A stretch of DNA of 64,000 nucleotides. It comes from an uncultured Acidobacteriaceae bacterium (lineage in GTDB: Bacteria > Acidobacteriota > Terriglobia > Terriglobales > Acidobacteriaceae). This document shows positions 29,041 to 37,642 of this stretch, one piece after another. The DNA is taken from NCBI GenBank assembly GCA_903911925.1, contig CAIWFH010000166.1, positions 19,562 through 83,561 of the forward strand. The letters are read 5' to 3'. Each line of letters opens with the position of its first letter. The stretch's first letter is position 1. The notes under the pieces are model-generated. The model saw nothing but the letters and a program-made list of their open reading frames with translations, did not search any database and had not been told where the DNA came from. The translations under genes and the position numbers were made by a program.

Positions 29041-30048
29041 ATGCCCAGTTCTCCGGCGCCCCAACCCGCAGACAAAGAAATACATGTTGAAGTCCCCGTG
29101 TGCGGATGGACGCTGGAAAAGGCAGCGCGCAGGCGGGGGGCGATGCGCATTGCGGGGATCGACGAGGTGGGGCGGGGGCCGCTGTTTGGGCCGGTGGTGG
29201 CCGCCGCGGTGATTCTGCAAAGGGGTTGCCGGCTCGATGGCTTGAACGACTCGAAAAAACTCACCGAAAAGAAGCGCAACGAGCTGGACGTGGAGATTCG
29301 CGCCAATGCCGTGGCGTGGGCTATTGCCGCGGTGGATGCGGAAACGATTGACCGCATCAATATTCGCCAGGCATCTCTGCTGGCCATGCGGCTGGCCGTG
29401 GAACAACTGGCCCTGAGCCCGGACTACCTGCTGATTGACGGCCGCGACACGATCGAATGGGATTGCCCGCAGCTGGCGGTGATTCAGGGCGACGCCACCA
29501 GCTTTTCAATTGCCGCCGCAAGCGTGCTGGCCAAGGTGCATCGGGATCGGCTATTGGTGGAGTTTGACAGTGCTTATCCAGGCTACGGCCTGGCCAGCCA
29601 CAAGGGATACGGTTCGCCGGAACACCTGGCTGCCCTGGCGCGGCTGGGACCGACGCCGCTGCACCGCAGGAGCTTTCACCCGGTAATGCAGACTGTGCTG
29701 CAATTCGATATCGAGATCGATTGTGTCCCGACGATTGAAGTCCTCGAAGATGAATTCCCGGCAGAGCCGGAAGCGGATGCCGCGCAACAAGTGCAGGGGT
29801 TCGCCTGCCCCTGCTGCGGGTATCTGACCCTGGGCGAAGAGCCGCCGGGCACGTTCTGCCATTGCGAGGTCTGCTGGTGGGAGGACGATCCGGTGCAGTT
29901 TGCCGATCCGGACTATGAGGGCGGCGGCAACGCTCCCAGCCTGCGGCAGGCGCAGGAGTTCTATCGCACCATCGGCGTCAGCGACCCACACCTGAAGGGC
30001 CACGAGCGCGCACCGCGGGCCCAAGAAATGCCTATGGGACTCTTTTAG
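29041..30048 (+). CDS. rnhB: Ribonuclease HII fused to a C-terminal CPCC cysteine-rich domain
   Basis: A 335-residue protein. Residues 35-225 are RNase HII: Asp41-Glu42 in GIDEVGRGP, Asp133 in LIDGRD, Asp169 in HRDRLL and GYGLASHKGYGSPEHLAAL. These four acidic residues cut RNA-DNA hybrids. After a linker of about 30 acidic residues comes FACPCCGYLTLGE (255-267), CHCEVC (273-278) and a WWEDDPVQFADPDYEGG stretch. This matches the Cys_rich_CPCC family, normally a free-standing protein of about 80-100 residues. The frame is unbroken between the two parts. The start at 29041 is the first ATG; a TTG at 29014 is also in frame. The normal RNase HII length is about 200-260. Confidence 0.9.
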   Translation: MPSSPAPQPADKEIHVEVPVCGWTLEKAARRRGAMRIAGIDEVGRGPLFGPVVAAAVILQRGCRLDGLNDSKKLTEKKRNELDVEIRANAVAWAIAAVDAETIDRINIRQASLLAMRLAVEQLALSPDYLLIDGRDTIEWDCPQLAVIQGDATSFSIAAASVLAKVHRDRLLVEFDSAYPGYGLASHKGYGSPEHLAALARLGPTPLHRRSFHPVMQTVLQFDIEIDCVPTIEVLEDEFPAEPEADAAQQVQGFACPCCGYLTLGEEPPGTFCHCEVCWWEDDPVQFADPDYEGGGNAPSLRQAQEFYRTIGVSDPHLKGHERAPRAQEMPMGLF

Positions 30049-30130
30049 CCCCAAGTGCCTTCACTGCCGGAGCTGCCACCGAGTGACGCGGGCGGCGGTA
30101 CAATTCCCTGAAACATGAGGGAGGCTCGGC

Positions 30131-31264
30131 GTGGCACGATTTCGCTGGCTATGGGTCGTATCTCTTTTCTGCCTGGCTCTGTGCGGCTGTGACAAGCACC
30201 CCGCCAAGAAGCCGGACCCGACCAAGGGAACGGTAACCGGCATTGCGATCTGCGCAGACACGGGCAAACCGGCTCGGTTTGCCACGGTGACCTTGTCGGC
30301 GGCTCCCAAAAAAGACGAGAAAGCGGAAAAGGGCGTGCCGTTGCCGGCCACCGAGAGCACCATGACCGACCTGGAAGGGCGATTCCGGCTGGAGGCCGTG
30401 GAACCCGGCCGCTACTACGCCTTTGCCACGCTGGAGGGTTACCTCGATCCGATGCGCGGGTTGGACCTGAGCCAGGTTGGAGCGCTGGAGAGTGACGGCG
30501 CACAGGAGCTTGAGGCCATCAACCAGTGGAAGGAGCACATGGTTGAAGTGGCCGTCCACGCGCACCACACCGCCGACCTGACGCTGAGCTTGCAGCGCGG
30601 CGCAGAGATCAGTGGGACGGTAACTTTTGACGACGGAAGCCCGGCCATCGGAATGCACTTCGAGTTAACCCGCAAAACAGAAAAGGGCGGCTGGACCGGA
30701 GTGGGGCTGGCGCTGTTTGGGGACTGGGACATTTCCACGGTCAGCGACGGCCACGGACGGTTCACGCTGACGAACCTGCCGGGCGGCGAGTATCAACTGT
30801 GCGCGCTGATGCCATCGGATAAACAAGAGGCCGCTGGCCGGGTTTGCCTGGGAGACACGCTGCGCAAGAAGAGTTCAAAGACCGTCAAGCTGCATGCGGA
30901 AGAAGTGCTGAGCGGCGTGGACATCACCGTGCCGCTCTCTGGGCTTCACTCGATAGCCGGAACTGTAACCGCCCTTGCCGACGGCCATCCGGTGGGCCAG
31001 GGCAAGGCAAGCCTGCTCTATGCCGATGACCGCGAGCAGGCCCGTGAGACTTCGCTGACCAGGGATGGCAGTTTTTCGTTCGAGTACGTGCCTGAAGGCA
31101 AGTTCATCGTGCAGATAGCCGGCGCGACCGACACAGGAGATGTGGCTCCGGGTGAAACTCAGCGGCACTATGCAGACAAGGAGATGCCGGTTACGGTGCT
31201 GAGCAACGTGGATGATATATCCATTGCGCTTACCGAGTTGGTTAAGCCGGCGGCCAAGCACTGA
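30131..31264 (+). CDS. Lipoprotein with repeated carboxypeptidase-regulatory-like (Ig-fold) domains
   Basis: A 377-residue exported protein starting at GTG 30131 (GGGAGG upstream). The signal peptide ends in a lipobox (LALCGC; Cys20). Three beta-sandwich repeats of the CarboxypepD_reg/SpaA type follow: about 30-120 (TGIAICADTGKPARFATVTL ... GRFRLEAVEPGRYYAFA), about 155-265 and about 275-365, each with the DGxFxLxxVPxGxY pattern. Such domains are common in outer-membrane and surface proteins of this phylum and are structural. No enzyme motif. Confidence 0.8.
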   Translation: MARFRWLWVVSLFCLALCGCDKHPAKKPDPTKGTVTGIAICADTGKPARFATVTLSAAPKKDEKAEKGVPLPATESTMTDLEGRFRLEAVEPGRYYAFATLEGYLDPMRGLDLSQVGALESDGAQELEAINQWKEHMVEVAVHAHHTADLTLSLQRGAEISGTVTFDDGSPAIGMHFELTRKTEKGGWTGVGLALFGDWDISTVSDGHGRFTLTNLPGGEYQLCALMPSDKQEAAGRVCLGDTLRKKSSKTVKLHAEEVLSGVDITVPLSGLHSIAGTVTALADGHPVGQGKASLLYADDREQARETSLTRDGSFSFEYVPEGKFIVQIAGATDTGDVAPGETQRHYADKEMPVTVLSNVDDISIALTELVKPAAKH

Positions 31265-31281
31265 GTCCGCTGATTTCCGCA

Positions 31282-31338
31282 GGGGCTGAAGCCCCGTTTT
31301 ACTTGCGGAATTCGGCACGACTGAAGTCGTGCCCTGAC
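31282..31338 (+). repeat. Composite double-hairpin element
   Basis: First hairpin GGGGCTGAAGCCCC (31282-31295) followed by TTTT. Second hairpin GGCACGAC-TGAA-GTCGTGCC (31314-31333) then CTGAC. The second part is identical to the element at 37840. Confidence 0.85.
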
Positions 31339-31412
31339 ACTTCGCGCCTTTCAGGGAGTATATCTTCGCGAGCTGTGAAGCCAATGTTCTTCACCTTGGA
31401 GATTTCACAACG

Positions 31413-32030
31413 TCAGGCGGCACGCAGGCGGAGTTTGCGACGCTGGTTCCAGGTCCAGATGGGGCGGGAGATGAGAAGCAGAGCCAGCATGAGGGTGATG
31501 CTCAACGGCGACAGGACACCGGGCTTGACTTGCCACCAGTAGTGAATCACTCCGCAAACGGCGGCTACGTAGACCAGTTTGTGGAGGCGGTTCCAATTTT
31601 TGCCGCCCATCTTGCGAATGGCCCAATTGGTCGAAGTGGCGGCGAGCGGCAGAAGCAGCAGCCACGCGGCCAGGCCCATGGTGATGTAGCGGCGCTTGGC
31701 GATGTCGGCGGCCATGGCGTGGAGGTCAAAGCCGGCGTAGAGCGCGACGTAGGTAGCCAAGTGCAGCGTGGCGTAGAAGAAGGCGAAAAGGCCGATGAGG
31801 CGGCGGAACTTGACCAGCCAGCTGAGTTCGGGAATGAGGCGGCGGACCGGCGTGAGGGCCAGCGAGATGGTCAGGAGGTTGAGCGTGGCGGAGCCGGTGG
31901 TGAATGTGATGTTGGCTATGGGGTCGGGGCCGAGGTTGTTGGTGACGGCGCCCCAGAGGAGGCGGGCCAGCGGCACCAGGCAGGCCAGCCAGGTGAGCGT
32001 TTTGATCAGGATTAGAGTTTGTCGTTTCAT
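31413..32030 (-). CDS. msrQ: MsrQ, heme-binding membrane subunit of the periplasmic methionine sulfoxide reductase
   Basis: A 205-residue membrane protein with about six helices of the ferric-reductase-like fold: GSATLNLLTISLALTP, FRRLIGLFAFFYATLHLATY (with heme-ligand-type His) and KLVYVAAVCGVIHYWWQVK. MsrQ carries electrons from the respiratory chain to MsrP. The partner msrP lies directly upstream on the same strand, separated by about 200 bp that include an inserted palindromic element. Length is normal. Confidence 0.92.
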   Translation of the reverse strand: MKRQTLILIKTLTWLACLVPLARLLWGAVTNNLGPDPIANITFTTGSATLNLLTISLALTPVRRLIPELSWLVKFRRLIGLFAFFYATLHLATYVALYAGFDLHAMAADIAKRRYITMGLAAWLLLLPLAATSTNWAIRKMGGKNWNRLHKLVYVAAVCGVIHYWWQVKPGVLSPLSITLMLALLLISRPIWTWNQRRKLRLRAA

Positions 32031-32135
32031 AGTTTGGCAAGTTGGCCGCGCTGCGCGCGTGGTAGCGAGTTAGCAAGTTAGCGGGTTTGTGGAAGAACCA
32101 AGTTACGTGCGTTTCCTGGGGGCCTGTCGGGATTC

Positions 32136-32177
32136 GTGGTATCCCAGGTCTCAAAATCGAGACCTGGGGCACCCAGC
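32136..32177 (+). repeat. Dispersed palindrome, subtype A, inside the msrP-msrQ interval
   Basis: GTGGTATCCCAGGTCTC-AAAATC-GAGACCTGGGGCACCCAGC, a near-perfect copy. It is followed by CCCTGTTCCCTAATCCCTAG repeats up to the msrP stop. Confidence 0.85.
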
Positions 32178-32233
32178 TTTTTCGCTAAACCCTGTTTTCC
32201 TGTTCCCTAATCCCTAGTCCCAGTTCCCTGTTC

Positions 32234-33214
32234 TTAGAAGTTTCTCTTCAAATCCATGCCGTTGTAGAGCGAGGCTACCTGGTCGGCGTAGCCGTTGAAC
32301 ATCAAGGTGGTGCGGCGCTGCGAGTAGAAGGGCTGACCGATGCGGCGTTCGACCTTCTGGCTCCAGCGGGGATGGTCGACGTTGGGGTTGACGTTGGAGT
32401 AGAAGCCGTATTCGTTGGCGGCCTGATCGTTCCAGGTGGTGGGCGGCTGCTTTTCGAGGAAGCGCACGGCAACGATGGACTTGGCGGACTTGAAGCCGTA
32501 CTTCCAGGGCACAACGATGCGGACGGGGGCGCCGTTCTGGTTGGGCAGGACTTGGCCATAGAGGCCGAAGGTGAGCAGGGTGAGGGGATGCATGGCTTCG
32601 TCCATGCGGAGGCCTTCTGAGTAGGGCCAGCTGATGGCCTGGCCGGAGGCCCACTTCTCCACTTTGTGGTCGTAGTAGGAGAGGAACTGGACGTATTTTG
32701 CACTGGGCAGCGGATCGCACTGGTCGATGAACTCGGAGAGCGAGTAGCCGACCCAGGGGATGACCATGCTCCAGGCCTCGACGCAGCGATGGCGATAGAC
32801 GCGCTCTTCAAGCCTGCGAAGCTTCAGCAGCGCCTCGATGTCAAAGGTTTTGGGGGTCTTGACCTTGCCTTCGACGCGGATGGTCCAGGGACGTGTGGGG
32901 AGGGCTTCGGCGTTTTTTGCGGGGTCGGCCTTGTCTACGCCGAATTCATAGAAGTTGTTGTAGTGGGTGATGTCTTCAAGGCTGGTGAGCGGCTCGCCGG
33001 TGGTGGTGAGCGGGCTCTTTACGGTTTCCAGCTTGGTCCCGGCCTGTGCGCGGAGACCGGGATCGAATATCTCAGCGAGGCGGGCGACACCCAGTGCGGC
33101 TGCGCCTGCTGCTGCCGCTCCGCGCAGGAAGCGGCGGCGGTCGAGGTATTGGGCGTATTGGTCCGGAGAGGTGATCTCAGACGATTGGATATCGGGCGGC
33201 TTGCCGATGAGCAT
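32234..33214 (-). CDS. msrP: MsrP, periplasmic molybdopterin methionine sulfoxide reductase
   Basis: A 326-residue Mo enzyme that repairs oxidised periplasmic proteins. A twin-arginine signal is visible (YLDRRRFLRGAAAAGAAAL, 24-42), consistent with Tat export of the folded cofactor protein. Cys144 in RHRCVEAWSM is the molybdenum ligand. Other family blocks are YVQFLSYYD and GAPVRIVVPWKYGFKSAKSI. The frame is open to 33265, but GAGGTCACCC before the ATG at 33214 and the family start favour the shorter form. It is followed by msrQ. Confidence 0.94.
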   Translation of the reverse strand: MLIGKPPDIQSSEITSPDQYAQYLDRRRFLRGAAAAGAAALGVARLAEIFDPGLRAQAGTKLETVKSPLTTTGEPLTSLEDITHYNNFYEFGVDKADPAKNAEALPTRPWTIRVEGKVKTPKTFDIEALLKLRRLEERVYRHRCVEAWSMVIPWVGYSLSEFIDQCDPLPSAKYVQFLSYYDHKVEKWASGQAISWPYSEGLRMDEAMHPLTLLTFGLYGQVLPNQNGAPVRIVVPWKYGFKSAKSIVAVRFLEKQPPTTWNDQAANEYGFYSNVNPNVDHPRWSQKVERRIGQPFYSQRRTTLMFNGYADQVASLYNGMDLKRNF

Positions 33215-33330
33215 GGGTGACCTCGCACGGGGAAAGTGGCGGCTGTGCTGATTAGACACGAACACAACCGGTTACGTCATGTAGTTCGTTTGGGGAAGGT
33301 AAAAAGTTACGCTGCGTGGAGCGTTGAAGC

Positions 33331-34755
33331 TCAGATTTCTCGATTGGCCTGCCGCATGAAGGGCCACTGACTCAGGCTGCGGGCGCGGACCAGATAGATT
33401 GCAGTGCCGGTGAGGGCGATGGCTACGGCCACGGCGAGACCGCCGAGCGCATGGACCCGGTTGGCCAGGATGAAGACGAATCCGGCGATGGCAACCAGCG
33501 GCGGCAGCGGGTAGAGCGGGATCTTGAAGGGCCGTTCCAGTTCAGGACGCTGGATGCGGAGCAGTATGACGCCGGCCTGTTGAAGGAAGAACTGGAGTAG
33601 GATGCGGGTAATCACGAGCATGGTGATGACCTGGGCCAGCGAAAAGAAACAGAAGGCCGCCGCAACCAAGCCTAGCGCAACCAGGGACCGGTGAGGAATG
33701 GCGTGTTTCGGGTGCAGGGCGGCCAGGTAGCGGAAGTAGTTGCCGTCGCGGGCGGCGGCATAGGGCACGCGCGAGTAGCCGAGCAGGAGCGAAAAGACCG
33801 AGGCAAAGGCGGTCCAGACGATGAGTGCGGCCATCAGGTACCCGGCCCAGCGGCCGTAGGCGGAGTTGGCGATGTCGGCCACAAGCTGCAGTCGGACGAC
33901 CGCGGATTGGGTGGCGTGAACCGCGGCATCCCGCAGCGCCGGCAGGGCGGCCAGGTTCATGGCCACGTAGAACGCCGAGACAAAGAGGACCGAGAGCAGG
34001 ATGGCGCGGGGAATGGTGCGCTCGGGACGGCGGACCTCGCCGCCGAGGAAGCAGATGTTGTAGTAGCCCCAGTAGCAGTAAGTGGTGATGAGGGTGGCCT
34101 GGGCCAGCCCGCTCAATGCTGCGGGCAGGGCAAGGGCGGGAGAGGACGGCATGTGCCAGCCTCCGGCGGCCGCGGCCTGGGCAAAGCCGGAGACGATGAC
34201 TCCGGCGATGGCGGCGAGGACTCCGACGAAGAGTACCCATGCGAGGCGGGTGATGGAACTGAGGTTGCGATAGAGCAGCGCGGTAACCAGCAGGCAGGCC
34301 GCGGCAGCTGCGAAATTGGAGTAGTGCAGCATGGGCAGGGCGGCGAAAGGCGCGGCTTCCAGTCCCGGCCAAAAGAAGGCCAGAAAGCTGGAGAGGCCGA
34401 TGCAGCCGGAAGCTATCGAGAGCGGCGCGGTAAAACTCAACTGCCAGACGTAGAGAAAGCTGAGCCAATTGCCGGGGCCCTTGGGGCCGTAGATCTCCCG
34501 GAGGAACGCGTACGAACCGCCGGCCTGCGGGAAGGCTGCGCCCAACTCGGCCCAGACCAGGCCGTCGGCCACGGCGATGGCCGCGCCCAGTACCCAGGCC
34601 CAGACGGATAGCCGGTAGCCTGCGGCCGCGATAACCAGCGGCAGGGTGATGAAGGGGCCGACGCCGATCATCTCAAGCATGTTGAAAAGAACGGCGGAGC
34701 GCAGGCCGATGCGGCGCTGAAGGGTTGCCGTGCTGCTGGATGAGGCGAGGGTCAT
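33331..34755 (-). CDS. APC-superfamily amino acid permease
   Basis: A 474-residue permease with about 12 membrane helices. The N-terminal block SAVLFNMLEMIGVGPFITLP and ELGAAFPQAGGSYAFLRE are characteristic of the APC (LAT/AdiC-like) family. Upstream of ATG 34755 the frame is open to 34896, but that part would run past the start of the divergent deacetylase gene and lacks membrane character. No ribosome site is strong. Substrate (amino acid or polyamine) cannot be told. Confidence 0.86.
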   Translation of the reverse strand: MTLASSSSTATLQRRIGLRSAVLFNMLEMIGVGPFITLPLVIAAAGYRLSVWAWVLGAAIAVADGLVWAELGAAFPQAGGSYAFLREIYGPKGPGNWLSFLYVWQLSFTAPLSIASGCIGLSSFLAFFWPGLEAAPFAALPMLHYSNFAAAAACLLVTALLYRNLSSITRLAWVLFVGVLAAIAGVIVSGFAQAAAAGGWHMPSSPALALPAALSGLAQATLITTYCYWGYYNICFLGGEVRRPERTIPRAILLSVLFVSAFYVAMNLAALPALRDAAVHATQSAVVRLQLVADIANSAYGRWAGYLMAALIVWTAFASVFSLLLGYSRVPYAAARDGNYFRYLAALHPKHAIPHRSLVALGLVAAAFCFFSLAQVITMLVITRILLQFFLQQAGVILLRIQRPELERPFKIPLYPLPPLVAIAGFVFILANRVHALGGLAVAVAIALTGTAIYLVRARSLSQWPFMRQANREI

Positions 34756-34795
34756 GAGGCTCTGGTGCTCACCGGATTGTACACTGACGGGAAGT

Positions 34796-37642
34796 ATGTT
34801 TCTTTCGATGAGAGTTCGCAAAGCGGTGGTGGGTGAGGCCCTTACGGGGCTGATTGCGGCAGGGCTGTTCCTGTTTGGGGCGGGCCCCGTGCGCATGGCG
34901 GCGCAACAGAGGACGGAGGCTGTTCCTCTGCCCGAGCCGGAGTTGGTTGCCCTGCCTTTGGCCGAAGACCGCGGGATGGCTGCGACCGAGCAGGCCCTGA
35001 AGCGCCTACAGACTACGGCCAGCGTGATGATGATCGTGGCGCATCCCGATGACGAAGACGGCGCGCTGCTAACAACCCTGAGCCGCGGCCTGGGCGTGCG
35101 AACAATTCTCTACACTCTGACCCGGGGCGAGGGCGGGCAGAACGCCATGACCGCGGATGTTTACGATGCGCTGGGCGTGATCCGTACCAACGAGCTTTTG
35201 AAGGCCGACGAGTACTACGGCGCCAAGCAGCTTTGGGGCACCGAGGTGGATTTTGGCTTCTCAAAAACACAGGAAGAAGCGTTTGCCCAATGGGGCCACG
35301 ACCGGGTGCTTTATGACGCCGTGCTGGCGGTGCGGCGCGAACGGCCGCAGGTGATTGTGGCCACCTTTATCGGCGCCATCACGGATGGGCACGGACAGCA
35401 CCAGGTGTCGGGCGAGATTGCGCAGGAGGTGTTCAAGGCGGCCGGGGACCCGAAGGTGTTTCCCGAGCAGCTAAAGGACGGTTTGCAGCCGTGGCAGCCG
35501 CTGGCGGTCTATGGCATGGTGCCCTTTGCGCCGGTGACCGAGAAAGGCATGTTCGATTACGCGACGGGCAAGTGGGCTCCGGCGAAGTTCAAGAACTATG
35601 TGACCGGCGAGTGGATTACGAGCGTGCCTTCAACCGACGTCACGATAGAGGTGGGCCAGTGGGACCCGGTGCTGGGGAGCAGCTATATGCAGATTGCGCG
35701 CGAGGGCTGGGGCGAGCAGAAGTCGCAGAACGGGGGCGCGAATCCCACGCTGAGCGGGCCGGGGTCGGCAAACTATCACCTTTGGGCGGTTGTCCCGGAG
35801 GCCGCGGCGAAAGCCGGCGCGAAGGCCGCGAACGGGGACCTGTTCCACAACGGCAAGGTACAGATCGACACCGGGGTTGAGGGGCTGGCTGCGCTGGTGA
35901 AGAGCGATAAGCCGGCGTGGCTCATCAAGGGGTTGGATGAGATTGGCGCGGGGCTGAAGGGGATTGAAACTGAGCGGCAAGGCGGGCTCTCTGCCGCGTA
36001 CAAGCTGACGCCGGTGTACCGGCTGACGCTGGACCTGCGCACCAAGGTGGCTGCAAGCGACCTGGACGCGCAAGCCAAGGCCAGCCTGCTGCTGGAATTG
36101 GACAAGAAAATCGAAGAGGCCCAGGATGCGTTGAAAGACTTGCTGGGGCTTGACCTGATCGCCTTCACGGCACGCGCGGACGGCGGGCAAGGCGGCGGGC
36201 CCTTCCGGGGCGGGTCGGCAGACGAGATGCCGCGCAGTGTGCGGCCGGGCGAAGAGTTCCACGTACGGGTGCATACCGCGCAGGCCGCGGCCGAGGTGAA
36301 ACTCGACAAGGTCTGGCTTGAGAGCAGCAGCGGAGACCCGTGGAAGAGCGAGGAGAGCGGCGGCGCGGCTGGTTCTACCGCCGACCATTCTTTCACGGTG
36401 CATGCGGCCGAAAACGCCGAGCCGACGCAGCCTTATTTCACCCGGCCCTCAACTGAGCAGCCTTATTACGACATCGCGAAAGAGGAGTGGCGCGAGCGGT
36501 CGTTTGCGCCGTATCCGCAGGCGGCGTGGGCGGGGTTCAGTTTTGACGGGCTGCCGATTCGCGTGGGCCAGGTGGTTCAGACGCTGCAGCGGGTGCAAGG
36601 CCCGGGCGGCATCTACGAGCCGCTGGTGGTGACGCCGGCAGTTGGCGTGCGCATGGAACCGGAGGCGCGCATCATCCCTCTTGATGGCAGCGCCCTGCCG
36701 GTGAAGGTGACAGTGCATACCCAAGGCGCGGCTGACGGAACGGTTGATTTGAAGTTGCCTGCGGGATGGCAGGCGGAGCCAGCCGAGGCGAAGTTCCATC
36801 GCGACAGCGCGGGAGACACCGAGCCGATTCTTTTTTCAGTGACTACGGACGGCGCGCAGACGGGCGCTTACGCGGTGAAGGCCGTGGCGCACTGCGATGG
36901 GCACAGTTACGAGACGGGCTGGCAGAGCGTGGGCTATGCGGGGCTGCGGCCGTACAACATCTACAAGCCGGCCGAGCTAAAGACGCGGAAGGTGGATGTG
37001 AAAGTGGCGCCGGGGCTGCGCGTGGGCTACGTGATGGGGCCGGGCGACCTGGTTCCCGAGGCGATGGAAGGAATGGGCGTGACGCCGCATCTGCTGACGG
37101 CGAAAGATGTGGCCGGCAGCGATCTGTCGGCGTGGAACGTGATTGTGATCGGCATCCGCGCTTATACGACGCGACCGGAGCTTACAGCCAACCAGGGCAG
37201 GCTCGACGAGTTTGTGCGCCGCGGCGGCACGCTGATTGTGGAATACCAGAGCGGCACATTCCCTGCTCCGCTGCCTTTGACGATGAGCGGACGCATGCCG
37301 GAGCGGGTGGTGGACGAGCGCGCGCCCGTGAAACTGCTGGAGGCGAAAGACCCGCTGTTGACCTGGCCGAACACGATTACAACAGCCGATTTCGATGGGT
37401 GGGTGGAGGAGCGCGGGCACGGCTTTATGGATCACTGGGACCCGGGCTATGCGGCTCTGACGGAGACTGCCGATGAAGGGCAGGATCCGCAGCGCGGCGG
37501 CCTGCTGGTGGCGCATGCAGGTAAAGGCACTTATGTTTATGTCGCCTTTGCGCTCTACCGGCAGCTTCCGGAACTGGTGCCGGGGGCTTACAGATTGCTG
37601 GCCAATTTGCTGAGCGCGGGACAGGCGCCAGGCACCAGATGA
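34796..37642 (+). CDS. Large exported PIG-L (LmbE-like) deacetylase with C-terminal GATase1-like domain
   Basis: A 948-residue protein with a signal or anchor segment (VVGEALTGLIAAGLFLFGAG). The PIG-L/LmbE domain (about 65-300) has the zinc site His83-Pro-Asp85-Asp86 (AHPDDE) and a distal His in DGHGQHQ. This fold removes N-acetyl groups from GlcNAc-type substrates. The middle (about 480-720) holds beta-sandwich segments. The C-terminus (about 735-945) resembles a class I glutamine amidotransferase-like fold (WNVIVIGIRAYTTRPEL, GGTLIVEYQSGTF) but shows no catalytic Cys. Likely acts on extracellular glycans or glycoconjugates. Start alternatives are 34796 (GGGAAG upstream) and 34808. Confidence 0.85.
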   Translation: MFLSMRVRKAVVGEALTGLIAAGLFLFGAGPVRMAAQQRTEAVPLPEPELVALPLAEDRGMAATEQALKRLQTTASVMMIVAHPDDEDGALLTTLSRGLGVRTILYTLTRGEGGQNAMTADVYDALGVIRTNELLKADEYYGAKQLWGTEVDFGFSKTQEEAFAQWGHDRVLYDAVLAVRRERPQVIVATFIGAITDGHGQHQVSGEIAQEVFKAAGDPKVFPEQLKDGLQPWQPLAVYGMVPFAPVTEKGMFDYATGKWAPAKFKNYVTGEWITSVPSTDVTIEVGQWDPVLGSSYMQIAREGWGEQKSQNGGANPTLSGPGSANYHLWAVVPEAAAKAGAKAANGDLFHNGKVQIDTGVEGLAALVKSDKPAWLIKGLDEIGAGLKGIETERQGGLSAAYKLTPVYRLTLDLRTKVAASDLDAQAKASLLLELDKKIEEAQDALKDLLGLDLIAFTARADGGQGGGPFRGGSADEMPRSVRPGEEFHVRVHTAQAAAEVKLDKVWLESSSGDPWKSEESGGAAGSTADHSFTVHAAENAEPTQPYFTRPSTEQPYYDIAKEEWRERSFAPYPQAAWAGFSFDGLPIRVGQVVQTLQRVQGPGGIYEPLVVTPAVGVRMEPEARIIPLDGSALPVKVTVHTQGAADGTVDLKLPAGWQAEPAEAKFHRDSAGDTEPILFSVTTDGAQTGAYAVKAVAHCDGHSYETGWQSVGYAGLRPYNIYKPAELKTRKVDVKVAPGLRVGYVMGPGDLVPEAMEGMGVTPHLLTAKDVAGSDLSAWNVIVIGIRAYTTRPELTANQGRLDEFVRRGGTLIVEYQSGTFPAPLPLTMSGRMPERVVDERAPVKLLEAKDPLLTWPNTITTADFDGWVEERGHGFMDHWDPGYAALTETADEGQDPQRGGLLVAHAGKGTYVYVAFALYRQLPELVPGAYRLLANLLSAGQAPGTR

